64,000 nt of DNA. Source: Rhodococcus opacus. Lineage in GTDB: Bacteria; Actinomycetota; Actinomycetes; Mycobacteriales; Mycobacteriaceae. This document shows positions 44,991-52,063 of the stretch, one piece after another. The notes beneath the pieces were generated by a model, which saw nothing but the letters and a program-made list of their open reading frames with translations, was not told the origin of the DNA and did no database searches. The number at the start of each line of letters is the position of its first letter. Within the stretch, counting starts at the first letter, position 1. The stretch is taken from the NCBI RefSeq assembly GCF_012396235.1, contig NZ_JAAXPA010000003.1, positions 248,001-312,000 on the forward strand, read 5' to 3'. Both the position numbers and the translations under genes were made by a program.

Positions 44991-45782
44991 ATGTCAATGT
45001 CTCTCTCACCGTCCCTCGAATTCGTTCTCGTCACGAGGCTTCGCGCCGCCGGCTGTGTGTTCGCCGAGGACGAGGCCCGCTTGATCGTCTCCGCGGCCAG
45101 GACGTCCGACGAACTCGCGTCGATGCTGGACCGCCGCGTCGCAGGCGTCCCCCTCGAACACGTCCTCGGCTGGGCCGAATTCTGCGGGCTCCGGATCGCG
45201 GTCGATCCGCGGGTGTTCGTTCCGCGCCGCCGCACCGCGTTCCTCGTCGAGCAGGCCGGCGCCCTCGCGTGCCCGCGCGCTGTCGTGGTCGACCTGTGTT
45301 GCGGTTCGGGCGCGGTGGGTGCCGCGCTCGCCGAGACGCTGGGGGACGGCATCGAGTTGTATGCGGTGGACATCGACCCCGCCGCGGTCCGGTGCGCGCG
45401 ACGCAACGTCCCAGACCCCGGCCGGGTGTTCGAGGGCGACCTGTACGAACCGTTGCCCACCACGCTGAGGGGAAGCGTCGACGTCCTGGTCGCCAACGCA
45501 CCGTACGTGCCCACCGACGCGATCCGGTTGATGCCGCCGGAGGCCCGGTTCCACGAACCACGGGTCTCGCTCGACGGCGGCGCGGACGGACTCGACACCC
45601 AGCGGCGGGTGACCCTCGGGGCGCGCGACTGGCTCGCGCCGGGTGGTCATCTACTGATCGAGACCAGTGCGAGCCAGGCCGCGCTCACCGCCGAAGCTTT
45701 CGCCGAGGCCGGGTTGATCACCCGGATCGAGATCTCGGACGACATGGACGCCACCGTCGTCGTGGGCGCCAACCCCAGGTGA
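44991..45782 (+). CDS. PrmC/HemK-related N5-glutamine methyltransferase
   Basis: This 263-residue protein starts at ATG 44991 (GAAGG about 8 bases upstream; GTG 44949 is an alternative). It has SAM motif I VVDLCCGSGAVGAALAE and the acidic VDIDPAAVRCARRN. The catalytic loop is NAPYVPT rather than the NPPY of true PrmC, a form seen in the PrmC-related subfamily. True PrmC modifies release-factor GGQ glutamine; this relative may have another protein substrate. Its TGA stop lies in a 40-bp palindrome. Confidence 0.82.
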   Translation: MSMSLSPSLEFVLVTRLRAAGCVFAEDEARLIVSAARTSDELASMLDRRVAGVPLEHVLGWAEFCGLRIAVDPRVFVPRRRTAFLVEQAGALACPRAVVVDLCCGSGAVGAALAETLGDGIELYAVDIDPAAVRCARRNVPDPGRVFEGDLYEPLPTTLRGSVDVLVANAPYVPTDAIRLMPPEARFHEPRVSLDGGADGLDTQRRVTLGARDWLAPGGHLLIETSASQAALTAEAFAEAGLITRIEISDDMDATVVVGANPR

Positions 45783-45818
45783 GTGCCGAAGCGTCCCGGG
45801 GCACGCTTTGTCACTCAC
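45779..45818. repeat. 40-bp palindrome family, copy 6 (stop codon for both flanking genes)
   Basis: Exactly 40 bp, GTGAGTGCCGAAGCGT ... ACGCTTTGTCACTCAC. The TGA at 45780-45782 ends the PrmC-like gene. On the other strand, the TGA at 45813-45811 ends the convergent regulator gene. Confidence 0.87.
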
Positions 45819-46497
45819 ATGCGGGTGGCTGCTCACTTTCGATCCGCACGCAGCAGTACCCGTCGGCGGGTGCCAGTGTGGCGCGGCGATCCTCGCATCC
45901 CGCGCCGTCGAGCAGTCCGGAGAGCAGCGCGAGGTTCATTCCGCACACCATGTCGGTGTGCTGCCGGGCGAGCGTGTGGAACGGGCAGTTGACCAGGACG
46001 ATGGTGCCGTCGCTGCGGCGCGGTTCGTAACCGCACGTCGCGAGCGCCGCGAGCAGATCGTCGTCCGTGCAGCCGGTGTCGGCGCCGAGGCCGCGCCCGA
46101 AGTCGTGGGCACGCGCGGAGAGGGCCGCCCGCGGCGATGCGCCGGTGGCGTCCGCGTCCTCGATCGCCCGGGCGAACAACTCGCCGGCGAGTGCGTACGC
46201 CCGCTCGGGCAGGTGTACGGAGAATTCACGGTCGGATCGTCGGTAGAGCTTGGCGGGCCGCCCCGCGCCCGGACCCGACCGCCCCCCGCGCCGCGCGAAC
46301 TCGACCGCCAGTAGCCCCTCGTCGGCCAGCTTCTCGAGATGGAACGCGGACGTCGAGCGAGCGAGTCCCAGCGCCTCGGCGACGTCGTCGCGGCTGACCG
46401 GCGTCGTCTGCGTACGCACGTGGTCGTACACCCGCCTGCGCACCGGCTCGTCGAGGGAGGAGACGGCCGAGACGTCCGAGCGTGGAGTGTCACCCAT
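45811..46497 (-). CDS. Winged-helix regulator with Cys cluster (COG2345/SufR-like)
   Basis: The protein has 228 residues. The N-terminal helix-turn-helix (VSRDDVAEALGLARSTSAFHLEKLADEGLL, split: LARSTSAFHLEKLADEG) is followed by a helical linker. The C-terminal domain carries Cys in NCPFHTLARQHTDMVCG and GAGC, spaced 13 and 15 residues, then CC near the end. This pattern resembles SufR-type Fe-S-sensing regulators, but binding of a cluster is inferred. It is divergent from the DoxX-like gene across 85 bases with a strong promoter, which it probably controls. Confidence 0.8.
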   Translation of the reverse strand: MGDTPRSDVSAVSSLDEPVRRRVYDHVRTQTTPVSRDDVAEALGLARSTSAFHLEKLADEGLLAVEFARRGGRSGPGAGRPAKLYRRSDREFSVHLPERAYALAGELFARAIEDADATGASPRAALSARAHDFGRGLGADTGCTDDDLLAALATCGYEPRRSDGTIVLVNCPFHTLARQHTDMVCGMNLALLSGLLDGAGCEDRRATLAPADGYCCVRIESEQPPACE

Positions 46498-46522
46498 GGA
46501 CCCATTGTAAAACCGAGAACCG

Positions 46523-46555
46523 TTGACTTAATTGTGCGGGAAATTCTATAGTCAA
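46523..46555 (+). promoter_or_regulatory. Promoter of the DoxX-like gene
   Basis: TTGACT (46523-46528), 18 bases, TATAGT (46547-46552). The -35 box and the sequence over the -10 box form the inverted pair TTGACT / AGTCAA, so a repressor could bind here. The ribosome site AGAAGGAG precedes the ATG at 46583. Confidence 0.65.
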
Positions 46556-46582
46556 TACACATAGTTTTTAGAAGGAGTCGTC

Positions 46583-47020
46583 ATGGCTACCAACACACCC
46601 CACGAGGTCAGCCACGGTTCGCACACCCTGGCCGACCCCGGCTATCAGGCCTTTCTCGTGCTGCGCACGGTCTTCACCGTGGCGCCGATCGTGTTCGGGC
46701 TGGACAAGTTCACGAACTGGCTCACCGACTGGCCGGCCTACCTCGCGCCGTGGATCGACGGCATCCTGCCGGGAACCGCGCAGCAGGGCATGTACGCCGT
46801 CGGCGTGATCGAAGTGATCGCAGGAATCCTCGTCGCCGTGGCGCCGCGGATCGGCGCCTGGGTCGTCGCGGCCTGGCTGGCCGGAATCATCGTCAACCTG
46901 GTCACGCTGTCCGGGTACTACGACGTCGCACTGCGCGACTTCGGGTTGCTCGCCGGTGCCGTCGCTCTCGGCCTGCTCGCCGCGGAGTACGGGCGCCCGC
47001 TCCACCGCCCCCACACCTGA
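46583..47020 (+). CDS. DoxX-like four-helix membrane protein
   Basis: The protein has 145 residues. Four hydrophobic segments (VLRTVFTVAPIVFGLDKF, GMYAVGVIEVIAGILVAVAP, IGAWVVAAWLAGIIVNLV, FGLLAGAVALGLLAAEYG) fit a DoxX/SURF4-like membrane protein. It is expressed from its own strong promoter and is divergent from a Cys-rich regulator, suggesting a redox- or stress-linked role. DoxX relatives in mycobacteria join a membrane oxidoreductase complex; no partner gene is beside this one. Confidence 0.8.
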   Translation: MATNTPHEVSHGSHTLADPGYQAFLVLRTVFTVAPIVFGLDKFTNWLTDWPAYLAPWIDGILPGTAQQGMYAVGVIEVIAGILVAVAPRIGAWVVAAWLAGIIVNLVTLSGYYDVALRDFGLLAGAVALGLLAAEYGRPLHRPHT

Positions 47021-47067
47021 TCGGTACCGCGCACCGCACGTGAGATGCACCTCATCGACTGTTTCCA

Positions 47068-48711
47068 GTGACTCGACCGCTCGTAGTCTGTGTGGTCGTG
47101 TCGGTAGGAGCGCAGGACCAGGGGACCGGGTCTCGGGATCACGGTGTGCCGATCCCTGCGCCGGCGCCGGCACGCTCGTTGCTCCTGGGGGTACCCAAAC
47201 AGGGTCGGCGCTGGCCGAGCGTGGTCCGCGCCGCGGTGGCCGTGTGCCTGCCCGCGCTGGTGGGCGTCGCGCTCGGACACTCTGCGGTCGCCGCGACGGC
47301 GACGCTGGGAGCCTTCGCCGTCGTCTACGGCGAGGGCAGGGCGTACCGGGTGCGGTGGCGGGTGGTCTCGATCGCCGCCGCCGTGATGGTGCTCCTCGCC
47401 GGTGTGGGCGCGGCGGTCGGTGCACTCGTGCACGACGCGACGTCGGCGGGCGGTTCCGCGCAGTGGGGGATGGCGCTCGTCCTCACGATGACCGTCGTCG
47501 TGGCCGTCTGCGCCTTCGTCGTCGACGGGCTGCGGCTGGGAGCGCCCGGTGCCTTCCTCCCGCTGCTGACGGTGGAGATCTCGTCCGCGCTGCCCGCCCT
47601 CGGTGTCTCCGTGGCCGAGGTGACGTCCTGGGCGGCGGCCGGCGCGGTGTCGGCGTTGCTCGTGTCGATGTCGGGGCTGCTCGCGCGTCCACGCACCCCC
47701 GAGCGTGCCGCAGTCGCGACCGCGGTCGCCGCAGTCGAGGCCGCACTCTCCGACACCCCCGCACCGAATTCCCGTCGGGACGCGGTGCGGTCGCTGCACG
47801 CCGCGTGGCAGTGCCTGCACGACGCCGCCCTCGTCGGGCGTGACCATCCACTGACCCGCACGTTGCGCGCGGCTCACCTGCGGTGCGCGGCCACGGTGCA
47901 CGGTCTCGGCGCGGACCACGCCTCCGACGAAGACGACCTGCGGCCGCAGGTCCCGCTGCCCAGGCCGTCGATCCGCTACCGGCTCGCGCGGGCGGCTCAC
48001 CTCCGGGGCCGGTCCTGGACGATCGTCGCCCGACTGCTGGTCGCGTGCCCCGCCGCCGGTCTCCTGGCGCTGGGTCTCGGTGTCGCCCGTCCCGACTGGG
48101 CCGTGATCACCGCGGCGATGATCCTGCATCAGGGCCCGGATCGGGTGCTGGGGACGTACCGCGGGCTGCACCGGTTCTTCGGAACGGTGCTCGGACTCGT
48201 TCTGCTCGCCACGCTCGCGACGCTCGACCTGTCGGCGGCGGCGCTGGTACTCGTCGTGGCGCTCCTGATGGCGGGGACGGAAGCGTTCCTCGTCCGCAAC
48301 TACGGCCTGGCGATGGTGTTCATCACCCCGCTCGCGTTGGTTCTCGGCGGTCTCGGAACGCACGTCGACCTCGTCGCCGTCACCCGGGACCGGCTTCTCG
48401 AGACCGTCCTCGGTGTGGCGGTGGCGCTGCTCGTGTTGTGGACCGTGCTTCCGGGTTCGTATCGGCGGATCCTGCGCGACGCGGACGAGCAGGTGGCCGG
48501 GACGATCGGGCGGCTCGGCGATGCGCGGGAACCGGATGCCGTCGCGGAACTCGGCCGGGATCTCGAGTTCGATCTGCATGCGTCCACCACTGCCGCGATC
48601 ACCGCCGCCCACACCGACCCGGCGTGGACCCGCGACCGGTGGCCCGAGCACCACCACCTCCACGAGCTCGGCTACCGAATCCTCACCCGGCACTTCGGAC
48701 CTCGTCTTTAG
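47068..48711 (+). CDS. FUSC-family membrane transporter
   Basis: The protein has 547 residues in the longest frame. GTG 47098 is an alternative start, and the choice is uncertain because no clear ribosome site precedes 47068. Two sets of about six membrane helices (about 48-200 and 330-470) flank a soluble middle region, the FUSC/aromatic-acid-exporter (AaeB/YccS) layout. The second half contains RPDWAVITAAMILHQGPDR, typical of the FUSC_2 repeat. Such proteins export aromatic acids or similar small acids; the substrate here is unknown. The stop is 37 bases before the GGT start. Confidence 0.82.
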   Translation: MTRPLVVCVVVSVGAQDQGTGSRDHGVPIPAPAPARSLLLGVPKQGRRWPSVVRAAVAVCLPALVGVALGHSAVAATATLGAFAVVYGEGRAYRVRWRVVSIAAAVMVLLAGVGAAVGALVHDATSAGGSAQWGMALVLTMTVVVAVCAFVVDGLRLGAPGAFLPLLTVEISSALPALGVSVAEVTSWAAAGAVSALLVSMSGLLARPRTPERAAVATAVAAVEAALSDTPAPNSRRDAVRSLHAAWQCLHDAALVGRDHPLTRTLRAAHLRCAATVHGLGADHASDEDDLRPQVPLPRPSIRYRLARAAHLRGRSWTIVARLLVACPAAGLLALGLGVARPDWAVITAAMILHQGPDRVLGTYRGLHRFFGTVLGLVLLATLATLDLSAAALVLVVALLMAGTEAFLVRNYGLAMVFITPLALVLGGLGTHVDLVAVTRDRLLETVLGVAVALLVLWTVLPGSYRRILRDADEQVAGTIGRLGDAREPDAVAELGRDLEFDLHASTTAAITAAHTDPAWTRDRWPEHHHLHELGYRILTRHFGPRL

Positions 48712-48748
48712 CCGGTCGGCACCGGATCTCCGCTGTTAGGGTTCGGTG

Positions 48749-50719
48749 ATGGGTCCTGTGACGGGAATCGGAACAGCTATTCGGGCCTCGTTGGCCGCGG
48801 CTCTCTGCGTCGGCATGCTGGCCGCGTGCGCGTCGGACGAGGAACCGCAGAGCGATCCGGCGGCCACCTGTGCGGACGTTCCCAACGGCACCCCGATCGC
48901 CAAGGCACCGCCGCCCCCCGGTCCGGCGCCGACCACCCAGAACCTCGCGACCAACCCCGAGATCGCCACCGTGTACCGCTCCGGGATGGTGCCGGTGAGC
49001 ACCGCGTCGTATGCGGTCTCCACCGCCAATCCCGTGTCGACGCAAGCCGCGTGCGAGGTGTTGCGGGACGGGGGCACGGCCGCCGACGCGCTGATCGTGG
49101 CCCAGACCGTTCTCGGCCTCGTCGAACCGCAGTCGTCCGGAATCGGGGGCGGGGCGTTCCTGCTCTACTACGACGCCGGGCAGAAGAGTGTCGAGGCGTA
49201 CGACGGGCGCGAGGTCGCGCCGATGGCGGCGACGGAGAACTACCTGCGCTGGATCAGCGACACCGACCGCACCGAGCCCAAGCCCGACGCCCGGGCGAGT
49301 GGCCGGTCCATCGGGGTTCCCGGGGTGGTGCGGATGCTCGAGCTGGCGCACCGCGAACACGGCCGGGACCAGTGGCGGGAACTGTTCGACCCGGCCATCT
49401 CGCTCGCGGACCAGGGACTCGAGGTCAGCCCCCGGATGGCCGGGCAGATCGCCGAGTCCGCTCCCGATCTGGCGCTCGACGAGCCGTCGAAGGCGTACTT
49501 CCTCAACCCGGACGGCAGCCCCAAGCCGGCAGGCACGAAGCTGACCAACCCGGCCATGGCCAAGACGCTCGGCGCGATCGCGGCGGGCGGTGCCGACGCC
49601 TTCTACACCGGGGCCATCGCCCAGGGCATCGTCGATGCGACGGCGACGGCGTCGGGTGGGCGCACTCCCGGACAGATGACTCTCGACGACCTCGCGAACT
49701 ACCAGGCGAAGAAGCGGACGGCGCTGTGCACGCCGTATCGGGATCACGAGATCTGCGGCATGCCCAACCCGTCGTCCGGTGGCACGGCGGTCGCGGCGAC
49801 GCTCGGCATCCTGGAGAACTTCGACCTGTCCGAATACGGGCCCACGAACCTCGACGACAACGGCGGCAAGCCGACGGCGGAGGCCGTGCATCTCATCTCC
49901 GAGGCGGAGCGACTGGCGTACGCCGACCGGGACAAGTACGTCGCGGACTCCGATTTCGTTCCGCTGCCGGGCAATTCCCTCGACACGCTGCTGAGCGAGG
50001 ACTACCTGAAGCAGCGGGCCGGCCTCATCGACCCCGGCAAGAGCATGGGCACCGCGCAACCGGGCAACTTCGGGCCGGTCCCGCTCGGTGTGCAGCCGCA
50101 GGACAAGGAACACGGCACCAGCCACATCTCGATCGCCGACAAGTACGGCAACGTCGCGTCGATGACGACGACGGTGGAATCGGCGTTCGGCTCGTTCCAC
50201 ATGACGGACGGCTTCGTGCTCAACAATCAGCTCACCGACTTCTCGGCCCAGCCCGTCGGGCCGGACGGGACGCCGCTCGCCAACCGTGTCGAACCGGGTA
50301 AGCGGCCCCGCAGTTCGATGGCCCCGACGCTCGTCTTCGACCGCGGCAGCGACGGTTCGCTGGGGGACGTCCAGTACGTGACGGGGTCGCCGGGCGGTTC
50401 CGTGATCATCCAGTTCGTCGTGAAAACGCTCGTGGGAATGCTGGATTGGGGTCTGAACCCGCAGCAGGCGGTGTCGGCGGTCGACTTCGGAGCGGCCAAC
50501 ACCCCGGTCACCGGCGTCGGCGGGGAGCATCCGAACATCAATGCGGCCAACGACGGCGCCGACGACCCCCTGATCGTGCAGTTGCGGGCGATGGGTCACC
50601 AGGTGTCGGTCGCGCCGCAGTCCAGCGGGCTCAGCGCGCTGCAGCGCCAGGACGCGGGTTGGGTCGGCGGCGCGGACCCACGCCGGGAGGGCGCGGTGAT
50701 GGGTGACGGTACGGGTTAG
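48749..50719 (+). CDS. ggt: Gamma-glutamyltransferase, lipoprotein form
   Basis: This 656-residue N-terminal-nucleophile hydrolase cleaves gamma-glutamyl bonds of glutathione-type compounds. A lipoprotein signal is visible (AALCVGMLAAC), so it is exported and anchored. The gamma-glutamyl site region is QSSGIGGGAFLLYYD, and the autocleavage Thr is in EHGTSHISIADKYGN. Substrate-binding SRP-like residues lie in PGKRPRSSMAPTLVF, and GSPGGSVIIQF follows. ATG 48749 is preferred over GTG 48746. Actinobacteria use mycothiol rather than glutathione, so the natural substrate may be another gamma-glutamyl compound. Confidence 0.92.
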   Translation: MGPVTGIGTAIRASLAAALCVGMLAACASDEEPQSDPAATCADVPNGTPIAKAPPPPGPAPTTQNLATNPEIATVYRSGMVPVSTASYAVSTANPVSTQAACEVLRDGGTAADALIVAQTVLGLVEPQSSGIGGGAFLLYYDAGQKSVEAYDGREVAPMAATENYLRWISDTDRTEPKPDARASGRSIGVPGVVRMLELAHREHGRDQWRELFDPAISLADQGLEVSPRMAGQIAESAPDLALDEPSKAYFLNPDGSPKPAGTKLTNPAMAKTLGAIAAGGADAFYTGAIAQGIVDATATASGGRTPGQMTLDDLANYQAKKRTALCTPYRDHEICGMPNPSSGGTAVAATLGILENFDLSEYGPTNLDDNGGKPTAEAVHLISEAERLAYADRDKYVADSDFVPLPGNSLDTLLSEDYLKQRAGLIDPGKSMGTAQPGNFGPVPLGVQPQDKEHGTSHISIADKYGNVASMTTTVESAFGSFHMTDGFVLNNQLTDFSAQPVGPDGTPLANRVEPGKRPRSSMAPTLVFDRGSDGSLGDVQYVTGSPGGSVIIQFVVKTLVGMLDWGLNPQQAVSAVDFGAANTPVTGVGGEHPNINAANDGADDPLIVQLRAMGHQVSVAPQSSGLSALQRQDAGWVGGADPRREGAVMGDGTG

Positions 50720-50737
50720 GCACCGCCACCGCAGGAA

Positions 50738-51748
50738 TTATGCCTGCTCGACGAGCGGGGCCACCTTGGTGCCGAGCAGTTCGATCGCGCGCATCACCTG
50801 GTTGTGGGGCAGCGGCCCGACGCTGGGGTGCAGCATGAACCGCTCGATGCCCAGGGTGTCGCGCATGCCGGCGATCTTCTCCGCCACTTGCTCGGGGTTG
50901 CCGAGCACGAGCGAACCGCCGGGTCCGCGCAGACCGTCGAATGCCTGCGGGTTCATCGGCGCCCACCCGCGTTCGCGTCCGAGGCCGGTCATGGCCGCGG
51001 CGTACGACGGGTAGAACTCCGAAACCGCCCGGTCCTCGGTGTCCGCGACGTAACCGTGCGCGTGGACGGCGATGGGCTGCGGTTCGTGCCCACCCTCCGA
51101 CACGGCACGGCGGTGCAGGTCGGCCAGCGGTGCGAAGCGGGCGGGTTGTCCGCCGATGATCGCGAGCGCCATCGGCAGGCCGAGGAGTCCGGCGCGGGCC
51201 ACCGACTCGGGATTGCCGCCGACCCCGACCCAGATGGGAAGGGGACGTTCGGGCCGCGGGTAGACGGACTGGTCCGTCAGCGCCGACCGGTGCCGTCCCG
51301 ACCAGTTCACGGTCTCGGAGTCGCGGAGGGCGAGCAGCAGGCCGAGTTTCTCGACGAACAGTTCGTCGTAATCGGCCAGGTCGTAACCGAACAGCGGGAA
51401 CGACTCGGTGAACGAGCCGCGACCGGCCATCACCTCGGCGCGCCCGTCGGAGATCAGGTCGAGGGTCGCGAATTCCTCGAACACGCGTACCGGGTCGTCG
51501 GAGCTCAGGACGGTGACTGCGCTGGTCAATGCGATGCGGGACGTCCGCGCGGCGGCGGCCGACAGCACGACTGCGGGCGCCGACGCGGCGAAGTCCGCCC
51601 GGTGGTGCTCACCGACGCCGTACACGTCGAGGCCGACCTGCTCGGACAGGACGACCTCTTCGAGCAGATCCTTCAGGCGCTGCCGCGGCGACACCGCCCC
51701 GGCTCCGCCGGAACCGACCTCGGCGAACGTCGTCAACCCGAGTTCCAT
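50738..51748 (-). CDS. LLM-class (luciferase-like) flavin-dependent oxidoreductase
   Basis: This 336-residue TIM-barrel protein is of the bacterial luciferase superfamily: start ELGLTTFAEVG, QVGLDVYGVGEHH, LTSAVTVLSSDDPVRVFEEFATLD (split: AVTVLSSDDPVRVFEE) and LPIWVGVGGNPESVARA. The cofactor would be FMN or F420; no reductase partner is adjacent. The start is ATG 51748. An 18-bp motif upstream (51769-51786) is shared with the pirin gene, suggesting common control. The substrate is unknown. Confidence 0.9.
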   Translation of the reverse strand: MELGLTTFAEVGSGGAGAVSPRQRLKDLLEEVVLSEQVGLDVYGVGEHHRADFAASAPAVVLSAAAARTSRIALTSAVTVLSSDDPVRVFEEFATLDLISDGRAEVMAGRGSFTESFPLFGYDLADYDELFVEKLGLLLALRDSETVNWSGRHRSALTDQSVYPRPERPLPIWVGVGGNPESVARAGLLGLPMALAIIGGQPARFAPLADLHRRAVSEGGHEPQPIAVHAHGYVADTEDRAVSEFYPSYAAAMTGLGRERGWAPMNPQAFDGLRGPGGSLVLGNPEQVAEKIAGMRDTLGIERFMLHPSVGPLPHNQVMRAIELLGTKVAPLVEQA

Positions 51749-51768
51749 GCCACACCCCTCGCTAGTGA

Positions 51769-51786
51769 TAGTTGAATCATCAATTA
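51769..51786. promoter_or_regulatory. Operator-like motif upstream of the LLM gene
   Basis: TAGTTGAATCATCAATTA contains TTGA-N4-TCAA and lies 20 bases before the LLM start. It agrees with the reverse complement of the pirin upstream motif at 16 of 18 bases. Confidence 0.55.
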
Positions 51787-51862
51787 GATGGTGTAACTGC
51801 GCGGACGGACGGGATATTCCGTCCGATGATTCAGACCGGAGTCGGCGGGGAACCCGACGACC

Positions 51863-52054
51863 ATGGCGAAATACCGAGTGATCGATCCCCGGGGCACTGT
51901 GGTCGAAACGAAGGAGATCCCGAGCGCCGACGACGCGCACGCATGGTTGGTCGACGTTCGCGCAGACAATTCCGAGCTCGGATGGCGGATGGAAGTCGAC
52001 GAGGACGGCACCTGGGCGTTCTTCGACGACACCGAGGGTGCCACAGAGAAATAG
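51863..52054 (+). CDS. Small conserved hypothetical protein (63 residues)
   Basis: MAKYRVIDPRGTVVETKEIP... is an acidic, soluble 63-residue protein with a plausible beta-alpha-beta core (DDAHAWLVDVRAD, GWRMEVDEDGTWAFFDD). No signal peptide or membrane segment is seen. The next gene starts 9 bases after its stop, so they are probably co-transcribed. I do not recognise a family; coding quality and position support it as real. Confidence 0.68.
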   Translation: MAKYRVIDPRGTVVETKEIPSADDAHAWLVDVRADNSELGWRMEVDEDGTWAFFDDTEGATEK

Positions 52055-52063
52055 AGGCACATC

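Noticed and set aside
46918-48693. Long minus-strand open frame opposite the FUSC gene
   Set aside because: Arg/His/Gln-rich shadow sequence without motifs, opposite a well-supported membrane protein.
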